From Phaseolus vulgaris (taxonomy: Eukaryota; Streptophyta; Magnoliopsida; Fabales; Fabaceae): a stretch of DNA of 64,000 bases. The DNA is taken from assembly GCF_000499845.2 (NCBI RefSeq), contig NC_023750.2, positions 34,674,823 to 34,738,822 on the forward strand, written 5' to 3'. Below the pieces are notes generated by a model that saw nothing but the letters and a program-made list of their open reading frames with translations, searched no databases and had not been told where the DNA came from. Each line of letters begins with the position of its first letter. Position 1 is the first letter of the stretch. Positions 44,007-55,033 of the stretch are shown one piece after another. Position numbers and translations under genes: made by a program.

Positions 44007-44299
44007 GTATGTAATTATGTATGATTTTCTTGACTAAATTTTCGTTTCAATTTTGTTGTCCCCAGTTTTAAAAGTTAACTTAAAACAGTGTAATTAGTGG
44101 GCTTAAAAATTTGTGTGAATTTGTGGTAAATAGAAAACGAGAAATAATTATGTCTTAGCTTCAGTTATCTTTTTAAAGAATCAAAGACCCATTTTTTTTA
44201 AACATCCTCTAACCAAAAAATAAAAGAAAAATCAATGACAAGTGATTGTCTGAGTGGAATAGGTATCATACAATGAACTTACACAATATATATTCACAG

Positions 44300-44986
44300 A
44301 AATTTTTTGAAGGCATGGAGGAGATGAGCCTTTCTGAACATCAAGAGCTACAAGAAACCTGGCAAAGTGGATCTAGTCTTCAAAAGCAAAATAGCTGGTT
44401 TTATAGTCTGAAAATTTTGAAGCTTGAAAACTGTGTAATTCAACCATGTGCAATTCCATCTAACATTCTTCCTTATTTGAGGAGCTTAGAAGAACTGGAA
44501 GTACGAGGTTGCAACAATGTAAAGGTAATTTTTCAGATGAATGCTGAAGGGGGTACTGGAACAACATTCCACTTGCAGAAATTGACTTTAGAAGAGCTAC
44601 CAGAACTTAAGGATGTCTGGGAAAGAAACGGTAAAGGAACTCAGAGCTTTCAAAATCTGAAGGTAGTCAATGTCAGTGAATGTGAAAACCTGCAAACTGT
44701 GTTTCCTTTGACCTTGGCAAAAATTCTTAAGAAACTTGACGAACTTGAAATACTACTTTGTCTTGGATTGCATGAAATTGTTAGAAAGGAAGAGGACACA
44801 GAAGCGGTGTTTGTGTTCCCATGCTTAACTACACTTCATCTTGGTGATCTGCCAGAGCTCATTTACTTCTACCCACAATCATTTACTTTGGAATGCCCTG
44901 TGTTAAATAAATTATTAGTGTGGAGTTGCCCAGAGTTGGAGCTATTTGGAAGTGCTAACAGACAATCCATGTTCTTTGATCTAAAG
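44300..44986 (+). CDS. NLR exon 5: LRR module copy 1, first exon
   Basis: The acceptor is TATTCACAG and the donor AAG|GTAATT. The 229 codons begin KFFEGMEEMSLSEHQELQ and contain FYSLKILKLENCVIQPCAI, SLEELEVRGCNNVKVIF, LQKLTLEELPELKDVW, NLKVVNVSECENLQTVFP and YFYPQSFTLECPVLNKL. The same order recurs in exons 7 and 9. Confidence 0.85.
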
Positions 44987-45082
44987 GTAATTAAGTAAAA
45001 AGAAATGCGCACTTTGTATATATTTTACGTTTCACCTTTTAATACTCAGTGCTCACCCTTTTATTTGTTTTTCTTTCACTAG

Positions 45083-45940
45083 GATATCTGCAACCTTGAG
45101 GTACTGTTACTTGACTGGAAACTTGACTCGGTGTTAAGGACAAACTTGGGAGAACCTATGGACAACCTCAAATACTTACATTATATTCTCCTGTTTTGTT
45201 ATACTGATGAGAATAAAAGATTTGATTTTCCCATTCAAATACTCCAGAAGATGCCCAATTTAACAAAAATGAGTATATACAATTGCAGTTGCCTCGAGTT
45301 ATTCCAAACTCGAATCCCAGAAATTGTTGAAACAAAGGTGGTGCTTACGGACTTGAAAGCATTGGAACTGAATAACATTTCGAAACTCCAGTCCATTGGG
45401 TCGGAGGACTCACCATGGTTAAACGTGATTTGTGACAGTGAAAAGCTCCAAGAATTATATATTGAAAATTGTCCTGATTTGAAAACTTTAGTGCATTCTA
45501 CTCCTTCAGTGTCTTTCACGTATGTGAAAGAAATGTTCATAGAAAGCTGTCAAGAATTGAAGTATTTATTCACATTATCTGCGGTGAATAAGTTAGAGAA
45601 CCTTGAGCATATAAAAGTCAGAGACTGTAAATCAATGGAAGCGATAGTCTTGAAAGATGAGGGTGACATTTCAGAAGAGATCAAATTACAGCAGCTAAAG
45701 CGCATAGATCTAAGTATTTTACCAAGCTTGGAATGCTTTTATTCAGGCGATGACACTATGCGCTTACCCTCCTTGAAGCAAGTGGACATATGGATGTGCC
45801 CCAAGATGGAGTTTTTCTCTCGAGGATAGATAGACATGAATTCTTCTTTTAGAGGAATTCAAGCTTCAAACAACACAAGTGATGAATTTTTCTTATACAA
45901 TAATCTTAACTCGTCGGTAAAAAAGGTGTTCCTTCAAGAG
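45083..45940 (+). CDS. NLR exon 6: LRR module copy 1, second exon; in-frame stop
   Basis: The acceptor is TTTCACTAG and the donor GAG|GTAACC. The 286 codons begin DICNLEVLLLDWKLDS and contain ICDSEKLQELYIENC, VSFTYVKEMFIESCQELKY and LENLEHIKVRDCKSMEAIV. TAG at 45,827-45,829 interrupts the frame. After it the same frame stays open for another 37 codons (IDMNSSFRGIQASNN...) up to the donor, so the stop is a point change inside the exon. It counterparts exons 8 and 10. Confidence 0.82.
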
Positions 45941-46122
45941 GTAACCACTTCTAATTATGAATCAATTAATTATGACTCTGGTTTGTGTGAATTTAAAGAA
46001 TCTAAAACAAGAATTTGCTAAGTATTAAACTCAAAACCACCATAAGTTAAGTTTTGTTTTCTCCATGGAAATTTGAATCACCAATAATTATTACCTTTAA
46101 TTCTGATTTTGAATATCATTTA

Positions 46123-47489
46123 TGTTAGAATTGTAGGCCTTAAACAAGAAGGGGTGACTTGTTTTCAAACGTTTTTTTGAAAGTTTTGAAGGTATGTAGA
46201 AAGTCAAAGAAGAATCAAAGTCAAAGGAATCAAAGAATACAAAATAGAAAACAGTTTTAGTTGAATTCCAGAAATTCAACCAGTTGTTTCTGCGATTCAA
46301 CCGATTGTTTTTATCAGCAGAGTGTAAATACAACTAAAAACAGATATGCAAGAGTTAAGGGAGAGAAAGAATCACACAAGCAATTTTATACTGGTTCACT
46401 CTTATACCCAAAGCTACATCCAGTTCCCAGAAACCTCTGGGTATCCACTAAGTAATAGAAAAACCAGATTACAAACACACAACCACTAAAGAAGTGATCT
46501 TGATCCCCTCAAGAGCACACACTTCCTTTGGCACACCACAAACACACCACAGATCATAACACCCTCTGACTCTGTGAACACCAGTTCTTATAGAAATACA
46601 ATTGAAGGAGGAAATAGGATTGATCACACCTGGTACAAATAAAATCAAAGTACACAACAAGTCCTACTTCACTCTTAGAGAAAAATCCAAAGCCTTAAGC
46701 AATCTTGGAGAAAACTTGATTTCAAAAACTGATCTAACTCTTTTGCTAGGAGCGTATAACAGAATATTTATACTCCAATTAGCAGTTAAAAGCATTTATT
46801 ATTAAAGTCAAATCAGTTTTAAAACATTCAAAGCAGATTTAACAAACTTAACATAATTATGTTAAGGCAGTTAAAAAAAAATTGATTGTTTTGTCGAAAC
46901 AACCGATTAAATTGATTTGACAGCAAAGTCAACCAAGTTCAAATATGCCAAAACTACACTACAAGAAAATCTTGAAATAGAAACCAATATTTAGAGACCA
47001 AAATAATTAGTTACAATAGGAACTAAAATAGAGACCATTTTAAAAACTAAAAAAAAAATGGTTTCTAAATTAGTTTCTATTATTTTCTATTATTGTTAAA
47101 TAGTTTCTAAATTGATATCTAATTAGCAACTAAGGTTTTAACTACCAATTATGTAGTTTCTAAATTTGGTAGCAAAAACCTTGGTTGCTAATTAGATACC
47201 AATTTAGAAACTATTTAACAATAATAGAAACTAATTTAGAAACCAAATTTCTTTTTAGTTTCTAAAATGGTCTCTAATTTAGTTACTATTGCAACTAATT
47301 ATTTTGGTTTCTACAAATTGGTTTCTATTTCATGATTTTCTTGTAGTGGTAGTTTCAAAAACCTTATGTATAAAACAACTGATTGAAACGATAAAACAAC
47401 TGGTTGTTTTTTTGCTTCTTCATAAAACACTCTTTTAAAAAGATTTGAATTAAACCAACTTCTGGATTCAAATTAAGAGTGAATTAACA
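46123..47489. mobile_element. LTR-like block inserted into the copia 5' LTR
   Basis: It begins TGTTAGAATTGTAGG and probably ends near GAATTAACA (inverted ends). Inside are repeated AACAACCGATT / GATTGTTTT words and a processed-looking stretch (AAACCTCTGGGTATCC) that I recognise from legume copia LTRs. No target duplication is visible and the copia sequence past it resumes in gag, so a deletion accompanied or followed the insertion. The right edge is approximate. Confidence 0.45.
46957..47348. mobile_element. Fold-back MITE with CACTA-type ends, about 392 bp
   Basis: The ends are CACTACAAGAAAATC and GATTTTCTTGTAGTG. The whole element is close to a perfect inverted repeat around 47,150 (AAACCAATTT / AAATTGGTTT-type words on both arms). 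Flanks CTA and GTA differ at one of three bases. There is no coding. It shares subterminal words with the 3-kb CACTA element at 13,910. Confidence 0.8.
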
Positions 47490-47544
47490 AATTCAAACTA
47501 CCCTAGAACACACCCAACTAAGCTACAATCATCCTTCACGCAAT

Positions 47545-50500
47545 CCATAGACAGCGCATGAACAGCGAAAGAAGAAAAAGAAACAAGAAGTCTTAGAGGA
47601 AGCCTAACAAACAAAGATGACCACCAAGAAATACAAGGTGATGTATGCGCAATGTAACTGAGGAAAAAGACGTGGATGCGAAGGTCGCGACTTCAGTCGC
47701 AACGAAGGTCATGCTCGTGAATACAACAATAAAGAGAAAGGACAAACAAACCAAAAAAACTAACGTGCATGAGGTTGCGGTCGTGGAAGTGGTGGTCGTT
47801 CAAATAGTCAAAATGTTGAATGTTACAACTGCAAAAGACATGGACACTGCGCAAAAGATTGTAATACCGAGAAGAAAGTGGAAGAAAATGCAAATTTAGT
47901 CGAGGAATATGAGACAAAAGAAGAAGGAATTCTCATGATGGTTGATGAAAATGTCATTTTGGATAGTGACATGGTATGGTATCAAGACACTGATACTAGT
48001 AGTCATATGTGTGGGCACAAACACTTCTTTGTTGATATACAAGAGATAAAAGATGGACATGTTTTGGAGACTCAACAAGGGTCAGGGAAAAAAATGTTTT
48101 CCTAGAAGGATAGAAAAGAAGGTATTATAGAGGACGTCTATATTTTTTTATCGGCAAAGAATAAAAAATAAAATAGGGAGCACTTGGGGTGCCTCAACCC
48201 ATATACAAAAACCAGGCTTGAGAAAAAGTATTACATGTTGGCCTAAGACAGCTAACCAACTAAAGCAAAAATCAAGCCTGTAAAAACTTTAAAACGCATA
48301 AATATATAACCGAAAATTGCTCCCCTCCCATAATTTTCCTAACTTAAAACTTACATAATTCCCCAATTCACCAAAACACCAAATTAAGAAAAAAAATACA
48401 AACAATACAATATCTCCAACATTGGTCTAAACTAACACCCCAATTGAGTTGCACCAATGGAAAACATTATTCCTTGAGACAACTACAGTATAAATCTGTG
48501 ATCCATGTGTGCAGGTTATCATTCCATGCCTTAGAGAGTTCCTCAAGTTATGAAGGACTTCTATTATGTACTTGACTTGAAAAGTAATATTATTAGTATG
48601 GGATAATTATTGAAGAAAGGATGTTTGGTTTTCATGAAAGACCGAATGTTGCACTTGAAGGACAAAAATGATAGAGTGATCGCAAATGTGGAGATGTGAT
48701 GTTCAAACTCAACTTAAAGAATATACAAGAGAGGTGTTTGCAAGTCAACATGGAGGACAAAGCATGGTTATGGCATTTACGGTTTGGACATTTACACTAC
48801 AATGGGCTAAAAGAGTTAGCAAAGAAGAAGATGGTCCATGGGTTATCAGACATGGACTACATCAAGAAATTATGTGAAGGTTGTGTATTTGGTAAGCAAG
48901 CAAGGACAAATTTTCAAAGAAGGCAGAATATCGTGGAAGGAAATGCCTTGAGTTGGTTCATACTGACATATGTGGCCTAATCACTCTAGGTCTTTTAGTG
49001 AGAAGACGTATTTCATTACTTTCATTAGCGACTGTACAAGGAAGACTTGATTTTATTTTTTGAAGGAAAAATCATAAGCATATGAGGTGTTAAAAATTTA
49101 AGGCAATGGTAGAGAAGACAATCAATTTATACATAAAGGCTTTACGGTCAAATAGAGACGGAGAGTACATGTCAACCACTTTCATAAACTATTGTACGAA
49201 ACAAGGTATCAAAAGATTCTTGACAACACCATATTCACCTCAGCAAAATGGCATCGCAAAAAGAAAAGATCGAATAATACTTGATATGGTTTGATCCATG
49301 TTAAAGAGAAAAAATATGCCGAAGAAATTTTTGTGCGAAAGTAGTGCAATGTGTTGTATACGTGCAAAATCGATATCCACATACAAAATTGATGAATCAA
49401 ACGCCAAAAGAAGCCTAGAGCGGTTATAAACCAACCGTATCACACCTTAAAGTGTTTGGTAGTATGGCGTACACGCATTGTACTCACACCTTAGAGTAAG
49501 AAATATGTGTTTGTTTGGTATGATGGGAATACTTGATCCCATTGATAAAAAAGTGATTGGGAGTCGAGACGTACAAGTGAATGAAGAAAACACGTGGGAC
49601 TAGAAGAATCAAATGGTTGCAAAACAAGGAGGGTAATTGAGTATTGTACCAGTAAATATTTGAATAATTTTTCCATATCATGATGAAGAAGAAGAGCCAT
49701 GACAACCTAAGATGCGAAGCCAGACCTATATGACTCAACTGATGAAACACATTTGATTCGCTTATTAGTAGACTCAAAGAACATTGAATTTGAGGAAGTA
49801 GTGAGAGACAAGAAATGGAAAGCTGCAATGGACAAAAAGATAAAAACAATTGAAAGAAATGGAATGAGGGACTTATTAGAGTTTCCAAAACGAAGTAAAC
49901 TCATAGGTGTAAAACGGGTGTACAAGAAAAAGATGAATGTTCAAGGGGAGATTGAAAGGCATAAGGCACACCTAGCTGCAAAAGACTACAAACAAAAGGC
50001 GGGAATTGATTATGATGAAGTTTTTGCTTCAGTTTCAAGAATAGAGAAAGTTCGACTTCTTTCTTCTCTTGTTGCACAAATCGAGTGGCCAATCTATCAA
50101 ATGGATGTGAAATTTGCATTTTTAAATGAAGTCCTTGAAGAAGACGTCTATGTAGAGCAACCGCTAGGGTTCATGAAATTTTGGAAAAAAGACCAAAGTT
50201 TTGAAGCTAAAGAAAGCATTGTACAGGTTAAAGGAAGCGCCCCGTGCTTGGAACTCCCAAATTGATACTTACTTCAAAAGCGAAATAAATTTTTACAATG
50301 TGCTTATGAACATGCACTATACGTAAAGAAAGAAGAAGGTAATTTAATTTTTGTTGCTCGTTATGTTGATGATCTTATTTTCATGGGGAGTAATAAGAAG
50401 ATGACTGAAGATTTTAAAGAAGTTATGAAGCAAGAGTTTGAAATGACAAACTTAGGATTGATGAAGTATTTCTTGGCCTTGAGATTAGACAGAGATTTTG

Positions 50501-51240
50501 GAATTTTTGTGTCCCAAGAAGCACATATGCTAAGGATATTTTGAAGAAAAACGAGATGGAAGATTGTTATCCGATAACAACGCCAATGAAGCTCGGTATG
50601 AAACACTCTAAATTTGAAGGAGGAGACCAAGTGAAGGCAAGAGAATAATGTAGTTTAGTAGGGAGTCTACCGTATCTCACATGTACAAGGCCGAACATTG
50701 AGTATAGTTTTGGTATAATAAGTCGATTCATGGAGGATCTAAGACACTTGCACCTAAAAGATATTAAAAGAATTCTTCAATACATTCGAGGAACAAAATC
50801 ACTTGGGCTACTCTACTCAAAGACAAATGAATTTAAGTTGGTTGGATACTCTGATAGTGATTGATGTGGAGATGTAGATGACCGAAAAAGTAGAGCAGGA
50901 TATGGGGAATACAACATTAACATGGCTCTTAAAGAAGCATCCAATCGTAACTTTGTCAACATGTGAGGAGGAATATGTTACAACATCTTGGTGTGTGTGA
51001 CACATGATTTGGTAAAGAAATTTATTATGTGAGTTAAATTTGCAACAACTTGAGGCAACTAAAATACGAGTTGACATCAAATCAACCATTGAATTAGCAA
51101 AGAATCTAGTTCATCATGAGAGGAATAAGCATATTGATACTCGTTTTCATTTTATTAGAACATGTGAAGAATGGAAAAGTAAAAATAATGCATGTTGCAA
51201 GTCATCTACAAACAATTCTATTTGAAAAATTGAAGATGAT
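47545..51240 (+). pseudogene. Copia gag-pol remnant
   Basis: In order: gag tail (AHEQRKKKKKQE, about 47,556) and zinc knuckle CYNCKRHGHCAKDC (47,830-47,871). Protease site WYQDTDTSSHMCG (about 47,978) has the catalytic Gly changed. GAG-pre-integrase WHLRFGHLHYNGL follows (48,774). Integrase core shows LRSNRDGEYMS and SPQQNGIAKRKDR, where the catalytic Glu is Lys (49,145-49,275). RT is open at 49,753-50,265 (QMDVKFAFLN) and then YVDDLIFMGS (50,362). RNase H pieces SLVGSLPYLTCTRPN and KLVGYSDSD run to about 50,865. Many stops and frame changes occur. About 48,120-48,600 shows no coding and may be a further insertion. Confidence 0.75.
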
Positions 51241-51612
51241 TGGAATGAAGAATATGAAAGGTTTTAGTTTAAGGGAGGAATTTGTTAAGCATTCAAATCA
51301 AAGTCGCCCTCAGTTGTTTTTTTCGTCAAAATTTGAATGACCAATAATTATTACTTTTAATTTTGAATTTTGAATATTATTTATAATATGATTTTAGATG
51401 TAATTTATATTATAACTGTTATTAGAGAACAAGATGCATTGGAAGTCTATTGTGAGACTATATAGTATTGTACTCTCTATTTGAAATATTAAAAATAAAA
51501 ACTTTGTCTCTGTTGACAGAACCATTGTAGATTTAAAGCGGTTTTTTATAGGTAAACAAAGCATAGCAGGCAATTGATATATCTGATGATAAACCTATTG
51601 AAATATTTACAG

Positions 51613-52293
51613 GAGTTTTTTCAAGCCGTGGACAAGGACTGTTTTTCTGATAATCTTGAGCTACAAGCAGACCCACGTTGTAAAATTGGTCTGCAAAACA
51701 AATGGATGGCCAATTTGGAAACTTTGAAGCTGCAGAACTGCACTCTATCATATGCAATTCCATCTTCTATTCTTGCTCTTTTAAACAACTTAAAAGAGTT
51801 AGAAGTACGAGAAAGCGACCAAGTAAAGGCAATTTTTGACATGAATGACGACACTGAGATTACTGCAACAGAATCCCAGTTGAAGATATTGACTTTAAAT
51901 GGGCTACCAGAGCTTACGCATGTGTGGGAAAAGGACACTCACAAAATTCTCATCTTTCGCAATCTACAAGAGGTTGCTGTCAGTGATTGTGCAAAGCTGC
52001 AAAGTTTATTTCCTGCTTCCCTGGCAAAAAGTCTCAAGGATCTTAAGAAGCTTAAAATAGATTCGTGTAAAGATTTGCAAGAAATAGCATTTGCAACAGA
52101 AGAGTTTGTGTTCCCTAAGCTAGAGGATATGGAACTCAATGCCTTGCCCCAGGTCATTTGCCCTAACACATTCACTCTGAAATTCCCCGCCCTAAAATTT
52201 TTATCGGTGAGGGATTGTGATAAGTTAGGGGTATATGATCCCATGGGTGAAGGTACTTCAAGAAGCATACTCCCTCTTATCTCAGATCCAAAG
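51613..52293 (+). CDS. NLR exon 7: LRR module copy 2, first exon
   Basis: The acceptor is ATATTTACAG and the donor AAG|GTAAGT. The 227 codons begin EFFQAVDKDCFSDNLELQ and contain NLETLKLQNCTLSYAIPSS, LKELEVRESDQVKAIFDM, LKILTLNGLPELTHVWEK and LQEVAVSDCAKLQSLFPAS. It is the counterpart of exons 5 and 9 and is undamaged. Confidence 0.85.
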
Positions 52294-52382
52294 GTAAGTT
52301 AAAGCATCACTGAATCAACTTTTTTCTCCTTTCAAAATTCACGCACCTTTCGATCCGATTTGTTTTTGTCTCTAACTTGTAG

Positions 52383-53226
52383 GTCATTTCCAACATGGAG
52401 AAACTGACTCTTGATTGGAAACAAAGGGCATTAAGCTTATGGTTTCAGTCACAACAATCTACGGAAGGCCTCACAAATTTAAACAGCATTTCCTTGTGGT
52501 TCCTTGGTGCTAATGAGAATGAAATGCCTATGTTGCCCATTGAAATACTCAAGGCACCAAATTTAATAGAAATGGAAATAAACAATTGCAAACTCGAGAA
52601 TTTCCTTGCTCAAAACCCCAAAATTGGCGAGAAGGAGATGCTGGGACATTTAACAATATTGACACTATGCAATGTGTCCACTCTTCAGTTCTTCCAGTTT
52701 GAGTACTCTTCAAGCTTAAACATAATCTGTGAAAGAATTCATAAATTACTTGTTTCTGAATGTTCTCATTTGACAACATTAGGAATACATTCTACTTCTA
52801 CAGTGTCTTTCTCTTGTCTGAAAGAACTGCACCATACACAAATGTCCAAACTTGAAGTATTTATTTACATCTTCAGCTGCAAAAAAGTTAATGAACCTTG
52901 AGCAGATCAGTGTCACAGAATGCGAATCAGTAACAGAAATAGTGGCTAAAGAGGGTGATGCAACTTCTGAACCCATTAAATTTGAGCGACTCCACACCAT
53001 TTATCTATTATCTTTAACAAGTTTAGTATGTTTTTATTCTGGGAGTGACACTCTGCAATTATCATCTTTGAAAACTGTGAAAATATGGAGCTGCCCCAAC
53101 ATGAAGATTTTCTCCCAAGGAATTGAATCCCTTATGGAAATTACGTTATCCATGGACAAGGAAGCAGACGATTTACCCCCTCGTCAAGATCTTAACACCA
53201 GAATAAAATGGATCTCACAACGAAAG
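52383..53226 (+). CDS. NLR exon 8: LRR module copy 2, second exon; 1-nt insertion
   Basis: The acceptor is CTAACTTGTAG and the donor AAG|GTAAAA. It begins VISNMEKLTLDWKQRAL. The frame is good to about 52,845 (FSCLKELH), then shifts. The frame from 52,852 continues the family pattern (YLFTSSAAKKLMNLEQISV) to the donor. An extra T in AAACTTGAAG near 52,848-52,852 accounts for it, and the exon length of 844 (3n+1) agrees. Confidence 0.82.
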
Positions 53227-53348
53227 GTAAAAATTTCAAGGATGGGTTTAGAAAGATATTTATAATTTATTTGACCTTATCATATCGAAGGCATATTTAC
53301 AAGTAATTTAGAAAATTTATAAAAATAAACCTTTTGTAATATTTACAG

Positions 53349-54051
53349 GAGTTTTTCGAAGCAGTGGACAAGGGGTGTTTTTCTAATAATCTTGAGTTAC
53401 AAAAAGATCCGCATTATAAGTTTGGCCTGAAAAACAAATGGTTGGGCGATTTGGTTACTTTGAAGCTGCAGAACTGTACTCTGCCATGTGCACTTCCATC
53501 TGCTATTATTGGTCTTCTAAAGAGCTTAAAAGAGTTGGAAGTACGGGATAGCGCAACAGTAGAGGTACTCTTTTATATGAATGACACTGAGATTACGGAA
53601 ATAGCATCCCAGTTGAAGATATTGACATTAAAAGGGCTATCGAAGATGACACATGTTTGGGAAAAGAAGAAAAATGGAGTTCTCATCTTTCCAAATCTGC
53701 AACAGGTTGTTGTTAGCAATTGTGAAAACCTGCAATCTTTATTTCCAGCTTCCCTGGCAAAAAATCTTAAAATTCTCAAGGCACTTGTGATAGAATATTG
53801 TGCTGAGTTCCAAGAAATTATAGAAAAAGAGGAAGACACAGAAGCAAAGTTTGTACTCCCTTGTTTAGAGGAATTCAATCTTTCTTCCTTGCCACAACTC
53901 ACTTGCTTTTACCCTCAAACATTTACTTTGGAATGTCCAGCCTTATAAATTACATGTGTCGAACTGTGAGAAATTGGAGTTATTTCAAAGTGCACATTGC
54001 ATTGGTGAGACTACTTTAGGTGACAGAGAGCCTCTTATCTCAAGTCTAGAG
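53349..54051 (+). CDS. NLR exon 9: LRR module copy 3, first exon; 2-nt deletion, GC donor
   Basis: The acceptor is ATATTTACAG. It begins EFFEAVDKGCFSNNLELQ and follows exon 7 closely (VTLKLQNCTLPCALPSA, LKILTLKGLSKMTHVWEK, LQSLFPASLAKNLK). TAA at 53,946-53,948 ends the frame at a 2-nt loss in TTATAAATTACATG. The shifted frame continues LHVSNCEKLELFQSAHC up to the exon end. The donor reads AGAG|GCAAGT, a GC rather than GT start in an otherwise ideal context. Confidence 0.8.
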
Positions 54052-54154
54052 GCAAGTGCACAATAAAGAATCTGCAATCTATTTTTTTTTTCCCTTTTTT
54101 TTGCCTATTACAGTCCTTAATTTCTGTTAAATTTGTTTTTGATTTAATTTTTAG

Positions 54155-55033
54155 GTCATTTCCAACCTGAAACGATTGAGTCTTGATTGGAAACAAATTC
54201 TGGCATTAAGATCAAGGCTTAGGTCTGAAAAATTTACAGGAGTCTTCAAATGTATAAAGAATATGTCCCTGTCATTAGATGCTGATCAGAGTGAGATACC
54301 TATGGTGCTCAATGAAATATTCCATACAGCACCCAACCTAACAGAAATGATGATGGCTATGCCAGATTGCAATAATCCGGAGATTTTCCTTGCTCAAAAC
54401 CCCAAAATTGGTGAGGATGGGATACTCTTACAGCTAAGAATTTTGACACTCCAAGTATCTGCTATCCGGTCCATCCAGTCAGAGAACTCATCATGGTTAA
54501 ACACAATCTGCGAGAAGGTTCACGAATTAAATGTCTTCCAATGCCCTCTTGTTGAAACAATAGGAGTGCATTCCACTTCTACAATGTCTTTCTCTTTTCT
54601 GAAACAAGTGCGTGCATACCGATGTTCCCAATTGCAGTATTTATTTACATCTTCAGTCGCCAAAAAGCTAGTGAACCTCGAAGAGATCGGAGTCCAAGAA
54701 TGTGAATCACTGAAAGAAATAGTGGCCAAAGGGGGAGATGAAGATGAGCCCGAAGGAGAAGGTGAAGATAAATATGAAAATGAGATGGTATTCATGAAGC
54801 TTGAGAAATTAACTCTTATCTCATTAGACAAATTTGAAAGCTTTTACACCGGGAGTTCCACTTTAAATTTCCCATCCTTGAGAAGAGTGTGGGTTCAAAA
54901 TTGCTTCAGCACCAAAGTTTTCCGTCGTCGTGATAAAGTGCCTCCGAAATTTAGGGTGGTAATAGATGGATTCCGTTGTGAAGGTGATAAAAAACATCTG
55001 ATCATGCAACAGTTCGAGGAGGAGGCATCCTGA
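54155..55033 (+). CDS. NLR exon 10: LRR module copy 3, second exon, and C terminus
   Basis: The acceptor is AATTTTTAG. The 292 codons are open to TGA at 55,031: VISNLKRLSLDWKQ, KVHELNVFQCPLVETIG, QLQYLFTSSVAKKLVNLEE and SLKEIVAKGGDEDEPEGEGE (an acidic insertion). A C-terminal segment unlike the LRRs follows (KVPPKFRVVIDGFRCEGDKK). It is the counterpart of exons 6 and 8 and is undamaged. Confidence 0.83.
   Translation, partial: VISNLKRLSLDWKQILALRSRLRSEKFTGVFKCIKNMSLSLDADQSEIPMVLNEIFHTAPNLTEMMMAMPDCNNPEIFLAQNPKIGEDGILLQLRILTLQVSAIRSIQSENSSWLNTICEKVHELNVFQCPLVETIGVHSTSTMSFSFLKQVRAYRCSQLQYLFTSSVAKKLVNLEEIGVQECESLKEIVAKGGDEDEPEGEGEDKYENEMVFMKLEKLTLISLDKFESFYTGSSTLNFPSLRRVWVQNCFSTKVFRRRDKVPPKFRVVIDGFRCEGDKKHLIMQQFEEEAS

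Larger units (their letters stand above)
46016..51518 (+). mobile_element. Decayed Ty1/copia element in NLR intron 6
   Basis: The left LTR start, TGCTAAGTATT at 46,016, matches the right LTR start, TGTTAAGCATT at 51,283. The shared part continues through TTTGAATCACCAATAATTAT (46,071) versus TTTGAATGACCAATAATTAT (51,332). A purine tract AAGGGAGGAAT precedes the right LTR. The right LTR ends near GTTGACA at 51,518 (about 236 bp). GAATT before and GAACC after could be an eroded target duplication. The left LTR is broken at 46,123 by another insertion. Domain order gag, protease, integrase, RT, RNase H is that of Ty1/copia, in the same orientation as the host gene. Confidence 0.75.
45941..51612 (+). 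other. NLR intron 6, inflated to 5.7 kb by nested insertions
   Basis: Removing the copia block (46,016-51,518) leaves about 169 bp of intron sequence, in line with the other introns of the gene (about 80-290 bp). The insertions are described separately. Confidence 0.7.
38570..55033 (+). pseudogene. CC-NB-ARC-LRR disease-resistance gene (At4g27190/RPS2-like), 10 coding exons, four lesions
   Basis: Proteins of this class are intracellular immune receptors: the NB-ARC binds ATP/ADP as a switch and the LRR senses or restrains. Exons: 38,570-41,613; 41,817-42,074; 42,329-43,024; 43,188-44,006; 44,300-44,986; 45,083-45,940; 51,613-52,293; 52,383-53,226; 53,349-54,051; 54,155-55,033. All junctions are phase 0. 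Lengths are multiples of three except exons 1 (3n+2), 8 (3n+1) and 9 (3n+1), exactly matching the 1-nt loss, 1-nt gain and 2-nt loss read in the sequence. Exon 6 has an in-frame TAG. Undamaged it would have about 3,156 codons. As read, translation ends after 741 codons, keeping CC, NB-ARC and the first LRRs. Sequencing error could explain one lesion, hardly four. Confidence 0.85.

Noticed and set aside
47645..47899. 84-codon Val/Lys-rich ORF
   Set aside because: It is a wrong-frame reading of copia gag; the neighbouring frame shows the zinc knuckle CYNCKRHGHCAKDC.
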